Shown here: positions 26,119 through 33,585 of the stretch, one piece after another | How the letters are laid out: each line of letters opens with the position of its first letter | Position numbering within the stretch: the first letter of the stretch is position 1 | NCBI GenBank assembly: GCA_021847485.1 | Contig: JAJZRA010000007.1 | Location: 1-55,245 of the forward strand | Source: a bacterium | GTDB taxonomy: Bacteria > Elusimicrobiota > Elusimicrobia > Elusimicrobiales > UBA9959 | Reading direction: 5' to 3' | DNA: 55,245 bases | Program-made: the position numbers and the translations under genes | Notes under the pieces: generated by a model | Databases searched by the model: none | What the model was told of the DNA's origin: nothing | What the model saw: the letters and a program-made list of their open reading frames with translations, nothing else

Positions 26119-26747
26119 AGAGCAGGCAGTTCAAGCTGGGCCCGATGGACAACCTCTCCTACCTCGTCTGGGACGAGGGCACGAAGGACGCCGCCGTGAT
26201 AGACCCGGCCTGGGAGCCGGAGAAGCTGCGGGAGTTCATCCTCGCCGAAAAGCTGCAGCCGCGCTGCGTGCTGCTGACGCACGCCCACCCCGACCACGTC
26301 AACGGCGTGGGCTATTTCGCCGCGGCCTACAAGGACATCCCGGTCTACCTGCACGAGGCCGACCATTTCATGCTGGACCCGCTGCCGCCGGGGCTGAAGC
26401 CCGCCGTCGGCGGCGAGAAGATCGAGGCCGGCGCGCTGAAGCTGGAAGTGCTGCACACCCCCGGCCACACGCCGGGCTCGGTCTGCTACCTGGCCGGCGG
26501 CGACGTCTTCACCGGCGACACCCTCTTCATAGGCGAGTGCGGCCGCGTCGACCTGCCGGGCTCCAGCGCGGAGGCCCTCTACGACAGCTTCGTGAAGCTG
26601 GCCGCCCTGCCCGACGGCGCCGCGGTCCGGCCGGGCCACTCCTACAACGGGGACAGCTCCACGTTCGCCGTGCAGAAGGAGTACAACCTCTACCTGAAAC
26701 TGGCCCGCCAGGGCCGCCGGGCCGACTTCCTGAAGGCGGTGTCGTGA
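26115..26747 (+). CDS. Metallo-beta-lactamase-fold hydrolase (glyoxalase II-like)
   Basis: The 210-residue protein has the binuclear metal site: THAHPDH (H56, H58, D60, H61), HTPGHTPGS, FTGDTLF and PGHSYNGD. It resembles the single-domain glyoxalase II/COG0491 group, which hydrolyses thioesters such as S-lactoylglutathione. The true substrate is uncertain because the C-terminal glutathione-binding domain is absent. It is translationally coupled to the genes on both sides. Confidence 0.88.
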   Translation: MKSRQFKLGPMDNLSYLVWDEGTKDAAVIDPAWEPEKLREFILAEKLQPRCVLLTHAHPDHVNGVGYFAAAYKDIPVYLHEADHFMLDPLPPGLKPAVGGEKIEAGALKLEVLHTPGHTPGSVCYLAGGDVFTGDTLFIGECGRVDLPGSSAEALYDSFVKLAALPDGAAVRPGHSYNGDSSTFAVQKEYNLYLKLARQGRRADFLKAVS

Positions 26748-27382
26748 GGAAAGGGCCCTGGGCCGCCGTCTCCGATTTCGACGGCACGATAACGCTGCGC
26801 GACGTGGGCGACCACCTGCTGCTGCACTACGGCTTCGCCGACCGCAGGACGATAGAGGAATCCTACTCGCTCAAGGTGCGCGTGGAGGACTTCATGAAGC
26901 GCGCCTTCGCCGGCGCGGCCCTGAGCGAGCGCACCATAGCCGATTTCGTCAGGAAGAAGGTCCGGGCCAGGGCCGGCTTCCGGGAGTTCGCGGTCTTCTG
27001 CGAGCGCAGCGGCGTGCCGTTCGAGATAGCAAGCGGCGGGGTGGACCTCTACGCCGACCCGTTCTTCCGCAAGCACGGCGTCCGCGTCCGCTCCTTCTTC
27101 GGCCGGGCCCGGGTGGTGAAAGGCGGCATCCGGGTCAGCTATCCCTTCCTGCGGCGCTCCGCGCTGAGCGATTTCAAGGCCTCGCGGGTGGCGCGCTTCA
27201 GGAAAGCCGGCCGCCGCGTGGTCTTCTTCGGCGACGGCCCGAACGACTTCAAGGCCGCCCGCCTGGCCGACAAGGTCTACGCCGCCGGCCGCCTGTACAG
27301 GCTCTGCCGCGAGCGCGGCGTGCCGGCCTCCCGCCTGACCGACTTCGGCAGGGCGGCCGCTTTCATCGAAAGGAACCCGTAA
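26744..27382 (+). CDS. HAD-family phosphatase (MtnX/SerB-like)
   Basis: The GTG at 26744 overlaps the previous stop (GTGA), giving 212 residues. HAD motif I is SDFDGTIT (nucleophile D followed by F-D), the core domain has IASGG (motif II), and FFGDGPNDFKAARLAD is motif III/IV. It resembles the MtnX-like and phosphoserine phosphatase-like groups. The substrate cannot be determined from sequence; no methionine-salvage genes are nearby. Confidence 0.85.
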   Translation: MRKGPWAAVSDFDGTITLRDVGDHLLLHYGFADRRTIEESYSLKVRVEDFMKRAFAGAALSERTIADFVRKKVRARAGFREFAVFCERSGVPFEIASGGVDLYADPFFRKHGVRVRSFFGRARVVKGGIRVSYPFLRRSALSDFKASRVARFRKAGRRVVFFGDGPNDFKAARLADKVYAAGRLYRLCRERGVPASRLTDFGRAAAFIERNP

Positions 27383-27395
27383 CGGAGGCCAGAAC

Positions 27396-28172
27396 ATGCA
27401 CCCCGTGATCTTCCAGCTAGGCTCTTTCAGGCTGCCCGCCTACGGGCTCATGGTGGCGCTGGGCTACCTGGCCGCCATCCTCTACCTCACGCGCTCGGCC
27501 GGGAAGGCCCAGCTCCGCAAGGACGACCTCGCCGACCTGATCTTCTACCCGGTCCTGGCCGGCATCCTGGGCGCCAAGCTCTTCTACGCCGTCACCTACT
27601 GGGACCAGTTCGGCCCCGACTTCGCGGCGCGCGCGGCCGCCGTGCTGCGCACCTTCCAGTACGGCTTCGTCTTCTACGGCGGGCTGATCTTCGGCGGGGC
27701 GGCCTTCTTCCTGGTCTGCCGGCGCAAGGGCGTGCAGCCGCTGCGCGCGGCCGACCTGTTCGCCCCGGCGCTCGCGCTGGGGCACGCCTTCGGGCGCGTG
27801 GGCTGCTTCCTGGCCGGCTGCTGCCACGGCAGCCCCACCTCCTGCCCGGTCAGCGTGGTCTTCACCGACCCGGCCTCCGAGGTGAACCCGCTCTACCTGG
27901 GCGTGCCGCTGCACCCGACGCAGCTCTACGAGTCCGCCGGCAACCTGCTGATCTTCTGGCTGCTGCACCGCGCCCTCGCGCGGCGGTACCGGCCGGGCGC
28001 GGTGCTGGCGCTCTACGCCGCCCTCTACTCCGCGCTGCGCTTCTCGGTGGAGTTCCTGCGCGGCGACGACCGCGGCGCCATGCACCTGGGGCTCTCGCCG
28101 GCCCAGCTGATCTCGGCGGCCGTCTTCGCGGCCGCGGCCGCGCTGTTCTACAGGCTGAGGCGGCAGGCATGA
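27396..28172 (+). CDS. lgt: Prolipoprotein diacylglyceryl transferase
   Basis: The 258-residue polytopic membrane protein has the Lgt blocks PAYGLMVALGYL, YGGLIFGG, GRVGCFLAGCCHGSPT and HPTQLYESAGNLLIF. It transfers diacylglycerol from phosphatidylglycerol to the lipobox cysteine of prolipoproteins such as the Slp and TlpA-like proteins of this window. It overlaps the following pseudouridine synthase gene by 4 nt. Confidence 0.95.
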   Translation: MHPVIFQLGSFRLPAYGLMVALGYLAAILYLTRSAGKAQLRKDDLADLIFYPVLAGILGAKLFYAVTYWDQFGPDFAARAAAVLRTFQYGFVFYGGLIFGGAAFFLVCRRKGVQPLRAADLFAPALALGHAFGRVGCFLAGCCHGSPTSCPVSVVFTDPASEVNPLYLGVPLHPTQLYESAGNLLIFWLLHRALARRYRPGAVLALYAALYSALRFSVEFLRGDDRGAMHLGLSPAQLISAAVFAAAAALFYRLRRQA

Positions 28173-29074
28173 AAAAAGAAAGGATCGTCTACTCCGGCGC
28201 GCCGGTCCGCTTCGACGTGTTCCTCGCGGGGTCCGTGGAGGGCTTCTCCCGCCCGTACGCGCGGCGCGTCATCGAAGGCGGCTACGCCAGCGTGAACGGC
28301 TCCCCCAGGAAGCCCGGCTACGTGCTCTCCGACGGCGACGTCGTGGAGATCGCGCCGCCCGGCGCCGGAGAGGAGCAGCGCGGTTTCGAGGACCTGGTCC
28401 TTTACGAGGACGGGGCCCTGCTCGCGCTGGCCAAGCCGGCCGGCCTCGCCGTCCACCCCAATTCCCCCCAGTGGGAGGCCAGCCCCGCGGCCGCGCTGAT
28501 AGGCGAGCCCACGCTGGTCTCGATGCTCTTCTCCGCCAGGCCGGCGCTCGCCGGGGCGGGCCTGGAGCGCCTCGGCCTGGTGCACCGCCTGGACCGCGAC
28601 ACCAGCGGCCTGATGCTGGTGGCGAAGACGCCCGAAGCGCAGGAAGCGCTGAAGGGAGGCTTCCGCGAGCGCCTGATGGAGAAGACCTACATAGGGGCCG
28701 TGGCCGGCGTGCCGCCGAAGGCGGGCGTCATCGACGAGCCGATCGGCCGCGCCAGCGGCTACAAGAAGATCAAGGTCTGGGAGTACGGCCGCGAGGCGCT
28801 GACCGAGTACGTCCTGAGGGAGAAGGGAAGGCACTGCGCGCTGCTGGAGATCCACCCGCGGACGGGCCGCACCAACCAGATCCGCATCCACCTGGCCCAT
28901 ATCGGCCACCCGATCGTGGGCGACAAGCTCTACGGCGGGCCGCCCGCCGCCCGCATGCTGCTGCATTCCCTCAGCCTGCTCTTCGCGCACCCTTCCACCG
29001 GCAAGCCCACCCTGCTGGAAGCCCCCCTCCCCCCAGACTTCAAATCCGCCTGGAAAGCCTTCAAAATAAAATAG
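28169..29074 (+). CDS. RluA-family pseudouridine synthase
   Basis: The 301-residue protein has an N-terminal S4 RNA-binding domain (about 10-75, VNGSPRKPGYVLSDGDVVEI) and the RluA catalytic domain with the HRLDRDTSGLML motif, D142 being the catalytic aspartate. The C-terminal HPRTGRTNQIRIHLAHIGHP block is also typical. It modifies uridines in rRNA or tRNA; RluC, RluD or another member cannot be told apart here. It ends the plus-strand run that began with pgm/eno. Confidence 0.92.
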   Translation: MKKERIVYSGAPVRFDVFLAGSVEGFSRPYARRVIEGGYASVNGSPRKPGYVLSDGDVVEIAPPGAGEEQRGFEDLVLYEDGALLALAKPAGLAVHPNSPQWEASPAAALIGEPTLVSMLFSARPALAGAGLERLGLVHRLDRDTSGLMLVAKTPEAQEALKGGFRERLMEKTYIGAVAGVPPKAGVIDEPIGRASGYKKIKVWEYGREALTEYVLREKGRHCALLEIHPRTGRTNQIRIHLAHIGHPIVGDKLYGGPPAARMLLHSLSLLFAHPSTGKPTLLEAPLPPDFKSAWKAFKIK

Positions 29075-29190
29075 GGACAGACACCTATTTTAGGCGCTCT
29101 TCAATTGATATCTATATTAGGAGAGGCTGAAAACAGGTGTCTGTCCCTATTTTAATGTCCCTGTTTTAATAGGGCGCTGTCCTTATTTTA
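29068..29190. repeat. REP-like inverted repeat between convergent genes
   Basis: A 19-nt arm at 29068-29086 (AAAATAGGGACAGACACCT) is perfectly inverted at 29135-29153, with 48 bp between. The left arm also forms its own hairpin (AAAATAGG/CCTATTTT at 29068-29091). Degenerate relatives (GTCCCTGTTTT, CTGTCCTTATTTT) continue to 29190, reaching the GH57 stop codon. The AT-rich dyad sits at the 3' ends of two convergent genes and may also act as a terminator. The sequence resembles REP elements mobilised by RAYT transposases; no such gene is in the window. Confidence 0.7.
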
Positions 29191-30795
29191 GAACTTGGAG
29201 ACGGAGGAGAAGACTTTGAAGTCTAGCCTCGGGAAGAGGCTGTTCTGCTGCTCCAGGGCGAGCAGGGCCTGCTCGTCCACGCGCTTCTCTATGACCTCGC
29301 CGAGCAGCTTGAGCGCGTTGGCGGCGTGGTCCTCCAGCCGCCCTTTGGCGTAGGCGGCGTGCGAGCCGATATAGAGCAGGAAGGCCCAGTCGGAGGACTG
29401 GGCGAGCAGCGTCTCGCGGGCGGCCTGGTTGAGCGCGCGCGTGTTGAGGCTGTTGAGGTCCTGGTTGCGGAAACGGTTGGCCGTCGCTATCATCTTGTCG
29501 GTAGCGGCGTAGACGGCCGGGTAGATGAAATCGTTGGTCTCGTTGACCCACGGGTCGAAGTAGCCGTTCTCGCCCCACGAGGAGATGCCGGCGGACAGCT
29601 CCTGCGGCTCCTGGCAGGAGTTCAGATATTCGGTGGGCGTGACGAACTGCAGCGGCAGGCGCTCGGCCCTGATCTTGCGGATGACGGCCTCGAGGAAGGC
29701 CGGGCCCTCGAACCACCAGTGGCCGAACAGCTCGGCGTCGTAGCAGCTCACTATCAGCGGGCGCACGCCGCGCGCGGCGTAGAAATCGTCGGTCTGCTTC
29801 ACGCGCCTGGCCAGGAAGTCGGAGGCGTGAGCGTCCACGCGGGCCAGGGCCGCCTCCGGGTCGTAGTACTGCTTGGCGGCGAGGTCGGCGTGCGGGCCGG
29901 TGATGCGGTGGTACTTCAGGCCCAGCGGGCGGCGGGCCCCGTCCTCGCCGAGGTAGGGCCTCACGTACTCGTAGTCCCCGTCGTAGCCCAGGTCGCGGTA
30001 GAACTCGCGGTAGGCGGGGTCGCCGGGGTAGCCGAACCTGGAGCTCCAGACCTCGCGCGAGCTCGCCGCGTCGCGGGCGAACAGGCCGAGGCCGTTGGAG
30101 GTGCGGTACGGGGAATAGACCCCGTTGGGCGCCGCGGAGCCGGCCAGCTCTACGGCGTGGGACTCGGTGAAAGTGTAGTTGAAGCCGGAAAGCTTGATGT
30201 AGGAGTTCAGGCGCGGCTCGTAGGCGCATTCCGGCAGCCAGAAGCCGGCCGGCTTGCGGTTGAAGCGGTCCAGGTAGTCCTCGGCGGCCACGGCCAGCTG
30301 GGCGCGCACGGCCTCGGGCCTAGCCAGCAGCGGCAGCACGGCGTGCGTGGCCGCCGTCGTGATGATCTCTATCTGCCCGGCGTGCTGCAGCGCCTTGAGC
30401 GGCGTTATCAGGTCGCCGCTGTACTTGTGCAGCAGCGCGGCGGCCTCCTCGTAGAGCTTCTTATAGAGCAGGACGCTCTTCAGCAGCGCCGGGTCGTCCT
30501 TGGCGCGCTCGAGCTCGCGGCCTATCAGGTCGAGCCGCGACTCCACGTAGTCCTGCAGCTTGGCCTCGAGGGCCTCGTTCTCGAGCATCGCGCCCAGCGT
30601 AGGCGAGATGGAAACGGAGACGCCGGGGCGGATGCCTTCGGCGGCCAGGCGCTCAAGCGCCGAGATCAGCGGCACGTAGGTCTCCACGACCGCCTCGAAG
30701 AACCAGTTCTCCTCGAGGAAGCTGGATTCGCGCGGGTGATTGACGTACGGCAGGTGCGCGTGCAGCAGGAACATCAGGGAGCCGCGGGAGCTCAT
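29188..30795 (-). CDS. GH57 1,4-alpha-glucan branching enzyme
   Basis: The 535-residue protein has the GH57 (alpha/beta)7 barrel signatures MFLLHAHLPYV, catalytic nucleophile E189 in WLPECAYEP and acid/base D353 in YDAELFGHWWFEGP, followed by the C-terminal DUF1957 helical domain. It makes alpha-1,6 branches in glycogen. Together with glgP and the phosphohexomutase it indicates a glycogen storage cycle. The DUF4912 protein encoded just upstream overlaps it by 4 nt, a pairing I know from other genomes. Confidence 0.94.
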   Translation of the reverse strand: MSSRGSLMFLLHAHLPYVNHPRESSFLEENWFFEAVVETYVPLISALERLAAEGIRPGVSVSISPTLGAMLENEALEAKLQDYVESRLDLIGRELERAKDDPALLKSVLLYKKLYEEAAALLHKYSGDLITPLKALQHAGQIEIITTAATHAVLPLLARPEAVRAQLAVAAEDYLDRFNRKPAGFWLPECAYEPRLNSYIKLSGFNYTFTESHAVELAGSAAPNGVYSPYRTSNGLGLFARDAASSREVWSSRFGYPGDPAYREFYRDLGYDGDYEYVRPYLGEDGARRPLGLKYHRITGPHADLAAKQYYDPEAALARVDAHASDFLARRVKQTDDFYAARGVRPLIVSCYDAELFGHWWFEGPAFLEAVIRKIRAERLPLQFVTPTEYLNSCQEPQELSAGISSWGENGYFDPWVNETNDFIYPAVYAATDKMIATANRFRNQDLNSLNTRALNQAARETLLAQSSDWAFLLYIGSHAAYAKGRLEDHAANALKLLGEVIEKRVDEQALLALEQQNSLFPRLDFKVFSSVSKF

Positions 30796-31181
30796 GGCGA
30801 CACCCGCTTATGGAACTCCAGGCTGGCGTAGGCGCGCTCTTCGGCGGCGCCGGCCGCCGACGGGGCGGCGGCCTGGTTGGATTCGAGCAGTTTCTCCCAG
30901 GCGCCGGCGCGCTGCGCGTAGAGCGCGGCCTCGTAGACGCGGCCCTGCGCCGGCACCGGCACGTAGGCGCGGGCGGCCTGCCAATCGGCCCGGTAGGAGG
31001 AGGCCTGGGTCCTGTCTTCGGAATAGACCAGCCGCAGCTCTACCTCGGGAGCGAAGGCCCCGGCCCGGAAAGCGTCGGAGCGCCCGCCGGCGAACTGCCA
31101 GAAGACGAAGAACGCGCCAGGGTTCTTCGGCAGCAGCACGAGGCGGTCCTCGGCGGGCAGGGGTCTGGAAAGTTCGGGCAT
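30792..31181 (-). CDS. DUF4912-domain protein
   Basis: The 129-residue protein has the DUF4912 core LVLLPKNPGAFFVFW and AFAPEVELRLVY, followed by ADWQAARAYVPVPAQGRVYEAALY. The domain is probably a carbohydrate- or cell-surface-related beta-sandwich with no known activity. No signal peptide is seen. Its coupling with the GH57 branching enzyme suggests a role in glucan metabolism, perhaps substrate binding. Confidence 0.82.
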   Translation of the reverse strand: MPELSRPLPAEDRLVLLPKNPGAFFVFWQFAGGRSDAFRAGAFAPEVELRLVYSEDRTQASSYRADWQAARAYVPVPAQGRVYEAALYAQRAGAWEKLLESNQAAAPSAAGAAEERAYASLEFHKRVSP

Positions 31182-31190
31182 CGCAGTTAT

Positions 31191-31199
31191 AATTTACCA
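31191..31199 (-). promoter_or_regulatory. Extended -10 element of the DUF4912-GH57 operon
   Basis: On the minus strand TGG-TAAATT (hexamer 31196-31191) lies so close to the ATG at 31181 that the leader would be only about 3 nt. No -35 was identified. Confidence 0.35.
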
Positions 31200-31301
31200 A
31201 ATTTCCCGGGAGTTTAAGAACGTTTTTCTCCGGGCCTTCTTTTTTTATATCATAAAACTGCGGGGACGGCCCCGGCATCGGCAGTCTCAAGGAGCCATTT
31301 C

Positions 31302-32336
31302 ATGAAAGCCATCGTAAAGACCTCCAGGGCGCGAGGCGCCAGCTACCGCGACGCGGAAGTCCCGGCCATAGCCAAGGACGAGCTGCTGGTCCGCGTGACC
31401 GCCGCCTCCATAAGCCCCGGCGACCTCGCCATCCACAACCATTCCGGCCCGGACTTCGCCACGCCGACGCTGCCTTTCATCTTCGGCGAGGAGTTCTGCG
31501 GCGAGGTGGTGGAGATAGGCTCGCAGGCCAAGGGCTTCGACAAGGGCGACTTCGTCTCGGTGGAGTCCCACGTCTTCTGCGGCGTCTGCGGCCAGTGCCG
31601 CAACGACCAGCGCCACATCTGCCAGAACCTGCGCGTGATCGGCCGCGACCTGCCCGGCGGCTTCGCCGAGTACGCCGCGGTGCCGGCCCGCTGCGCGTGG
31701 AAGCACACCGACGACTCGCTCAAGGATATCGGGGCCGTCATGGCCCCCTTCGGCAGCGCCGTCCACGCCGTGCTCGACGAGGACCTCGTAGGGCGCGCGG
31801 TGGTGGTCTCGGGCTGCTCGCCGCAGGGCCTTTTCGCCGCGGCCATAGCCAGGGCCGGCGGCGCCAAGAAGGTGGTCGCGCTGGACCCCTCCGACTACCG
31901 GCGCAGGCTGGCCTTGAAGATGGGCGCCGACACGGCCCTCAACCCGTCCGAGGCCGGCTGCCTCCAGCGGATAACCCGGCTCTGCGGCGAGGAGGGCGCC
32001 GACGCCGTCATAGAGATGAGCGGCGGGCCCAAGGCGATCTCGCTCGGTCTCAAGGCGCTGCGGCCCGGCGGCCGGTTCGTGGCGTTCGGTTTGCCCGTGC
32101 AGGACCTGAGCCTCGACTACGCCGGCGACATCGTCCGGAGGGGCATCCGCCTGGAGGGCGTCTCCGGCCGCGAGATCTTCCGCAGCTGGTACAAGATGGA
32201 AAGCCTGCTGAAGTCGGGCGCGGTGGACCCGCGGCCCGCCGTCACGCACAGGTTCCAGTTCAAGGATTTCAAGAAGGCCTTCGCGCTGATAAACTCGAAG
32301 GAGAAGAAGTGCGGCAAGATAGTGCTGGTGCCCTGA
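31302..32336 (+). CDS. Threonine 3-dehydrogenase-like MDR protein lacking catalytic zinc ligands
   Basis: The 344-residue protein aligns without gaps to E. coli L-threonine 3-dehydrogenase over its first half, and the C-terminal blocks SGREIFRSWYKMESLLKSG and THRFQFKDFKKAF are strikingly Tdh-like. The structural zinc cysteines C93, C96, C99 and C107 are intact. The catalytic-zinc positions are not: C38 is S, T40 is G, H43 is A, H63 is E, and the aspartate of the FDPFG motif is alanine (MAPFG). SISPGDLAI resembles the same loop in zinc-free quinone oxidoreductases. kbl follows after 16 bp, as in the classic tdh-kbl operon for threonine to glycine. It may be a zinc-independent dehydrogenase on threonine or a different substrate. 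A ribosome site (AAGGAG) precedes the ATG. Confidence 0.85.
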   Translation: MKAIVKTSRARGASYRDAEVPAIAKDELLVRVTAASISPGDLAIHNHSGPDFATPTLPFIFGEEFCGEVVEIGSQAKGFDKGDFVSVESHVFCGVCGQCRNDQRHICQNLRVIGRDLPGGFAEYAAVPARCAWKHTDDSLKDIGAVMAPFGSAVHAVLDEDLVGRAVVVSGCSPQGLFAAAIARAGGAKKVVALDPSDYRRRLALKMGADTALNPSEAGCLQRITRLCGEEGADAVIEMSGGPKAISLGLKALRPGGRFVAFGLPVQDLSLDYAGDIVRRGIRLEGVSGREIFRSWYKMESLLKSGAVDPRPAVTHRFQFKDFKKAFALINSKEKKCGKIVLVP

Positions 32337-32352
32337 CGACACGGAGGAAAAG

Positions 32353-33543
32353 ATGAAATTCGACACGCTGAAGTTCGCGGACGAGGAAGTGGCTGTGCTG
32401 AAGAACGAGAACCGTTTCCTGCAGCCCCGGGTGCTGCAGTCCGCGCAGGAGCCGGTCTCGGTCATAGACGGCAGGAAGGTCGTCAACCTGACCTCCAACA
32501 ATTACCTGGCGCTCGCCAACGACCCCAAGGTCAAGAAGGCGGCGATCGAGGCCATCGAGAAGTACGGCGTCGGCTCGGCCGCGGTCCGCACGATCATCGG
32601 CACGATGACGCTGCACACCGAGCTCGAGGAGAAGTTCGCCGCGTTCAAGCACGCCGAGGCCTCGATCCTGTTCCAGAGCGGCTTCACCTCCAACGTCGCG
32701 GTCTGCCAGTCGCTGATGTCCAGCGAGGACGACCTGCTGATCTCCGACGAGCTCAACCACGCCTCCATCATAGACGGCGCGCGCCTGGCCAAGGCCCCGC
32801 GCAAGATCTACCGCCACAAGGACATCCGGCACCTGACCGAGATCCTCGAGAGCCCCGAGGCCCGCAAGGCCCGCCGCAAGATGGTCGTGACCGACGGCGT
32901 GTTCTCGATGGACGGCGACGTCGCCAACCTCGACGAGGTGGTGGCCGTAGCCCACAAGTACGGCGCGTTCGTCATGGTGGACGACGCGCACGCCAGCGGC
33001 GTCATCGGCAAGGAAGGCCGCGGCACGGTCAGCCACTTCGGCCTGGACGGCAAGGTGGAGATCCAGATCGGCACGCTGTCGAAGGCTTTCGCCGCGGTGG
33101 GCGGCTACGCCGCCACGACGAAGAACCTGCGCGACTACCTGGGCTCGGTGGCGCGCCCCTTCCTGTTCTCCAGCTCGCAGCCGCCGTCGGTGGCGGCCTC
33201 GTGCCTGGCCGTGCTCGACATCCTGCTGCACGAGCCCCAGTACCTCAAGCGCCTCTGGGACAACACCAACTTCTTCAAGGAAGAGATGAAGAAGGCCGGC
33301 TTCAACACCGGCGACTCGGTGACGCCCATCACGCCCGTCATGATAGGGGACCCGGTAAAGGCTAAGGCGCTCTCGAACAAGCTCTTCGACGAGGGCGTCT
33401 TCGCGCTGCCGCTCGGCTTCCCGACGGTGCCGAAGGGCAAGGAGCGCCTGCGCACCATAGTGACCGCCGGCCACACGGTGAAGGACCTGGAATTCGCCGT
33501 GGAGAAGTTCAGGAAGGCCGGCAAGGAACTCAACATAATCTGA
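32353..33543 (+). CDS. kbl: Glycine C-acetyltransferase (2-amino-3-ketobutyrate CoA ligase)
   Basis: The 396-residue PLP enzyme of the alpha-oxoamine synthase family shows NLTSNNYLALAND, GSAAVRTIIGTMTLH, ISDELNHASIIDG, TDGVFSMDGD, MVDDAHASGVIG and the PLP-lysine segment GTLSKAF with K244, the same position as in E. coli Kbl. It matches Bacillus-type Kbl closely. It cleaves 2-amino-3-ketobutyrate with CoA to glycine and acetyl-CoA, the step after threonine dehydrogenation. An AONS such as BioF is a less likely alternative given the Tdh-like neighbour. Confidence 0.93.
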   Translation: MKFDTLKFADEEVAVLKNENRFLQPRVLQSAQEPVSVIDGRKVVNLTSNNYLALANDPKVKKAAIEAIEKYGVGSAAVRTIIGTMTLHTELEEKFAAFKHAEASILFQSGFTSNVAVCQSLMSSEDDLLISDELNHASIIDGARLAKAPRKIYRHKDIRHLTEILESPEARKARRKMVVTDGVFSMDGDVANLDEVVAVAHKYGAFVMVDDAHASGVIGKEGRGTVSHFGLDGKVEIQIGTLSKAFAAVGGYAATTKNLRDYLGSVARPFLFSSSQPPSVAASCLAVLDILLHEPQYLKRLWDNTNFFKEEMKKAGFNTGDSVTPITPVMIGDPVKAKALSNKLFDEGVFALPLGFPTVPKGKERLRTIVTAGHTVKDLEFAVEKFRKAGKELNII

Positions 33544-33554
33544 GACCGGAGGGC

Positions 33555-33585
33555 GGGGCCGCGGCGCGGGCCGCGGCCCCTTTTT
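33555..33585 (+). terminator. Terminator-like hairpin directly before the protease start codon
   Basis: GGGGCCGCGG/CCGCGGCCCC (33555-33564 with 33571-33580), a 6-nt loop and T5 form a textbook intrinsic terminator after kbl. The next base is the A of the following gene's ATG at 33586. Confidence 0.8.
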
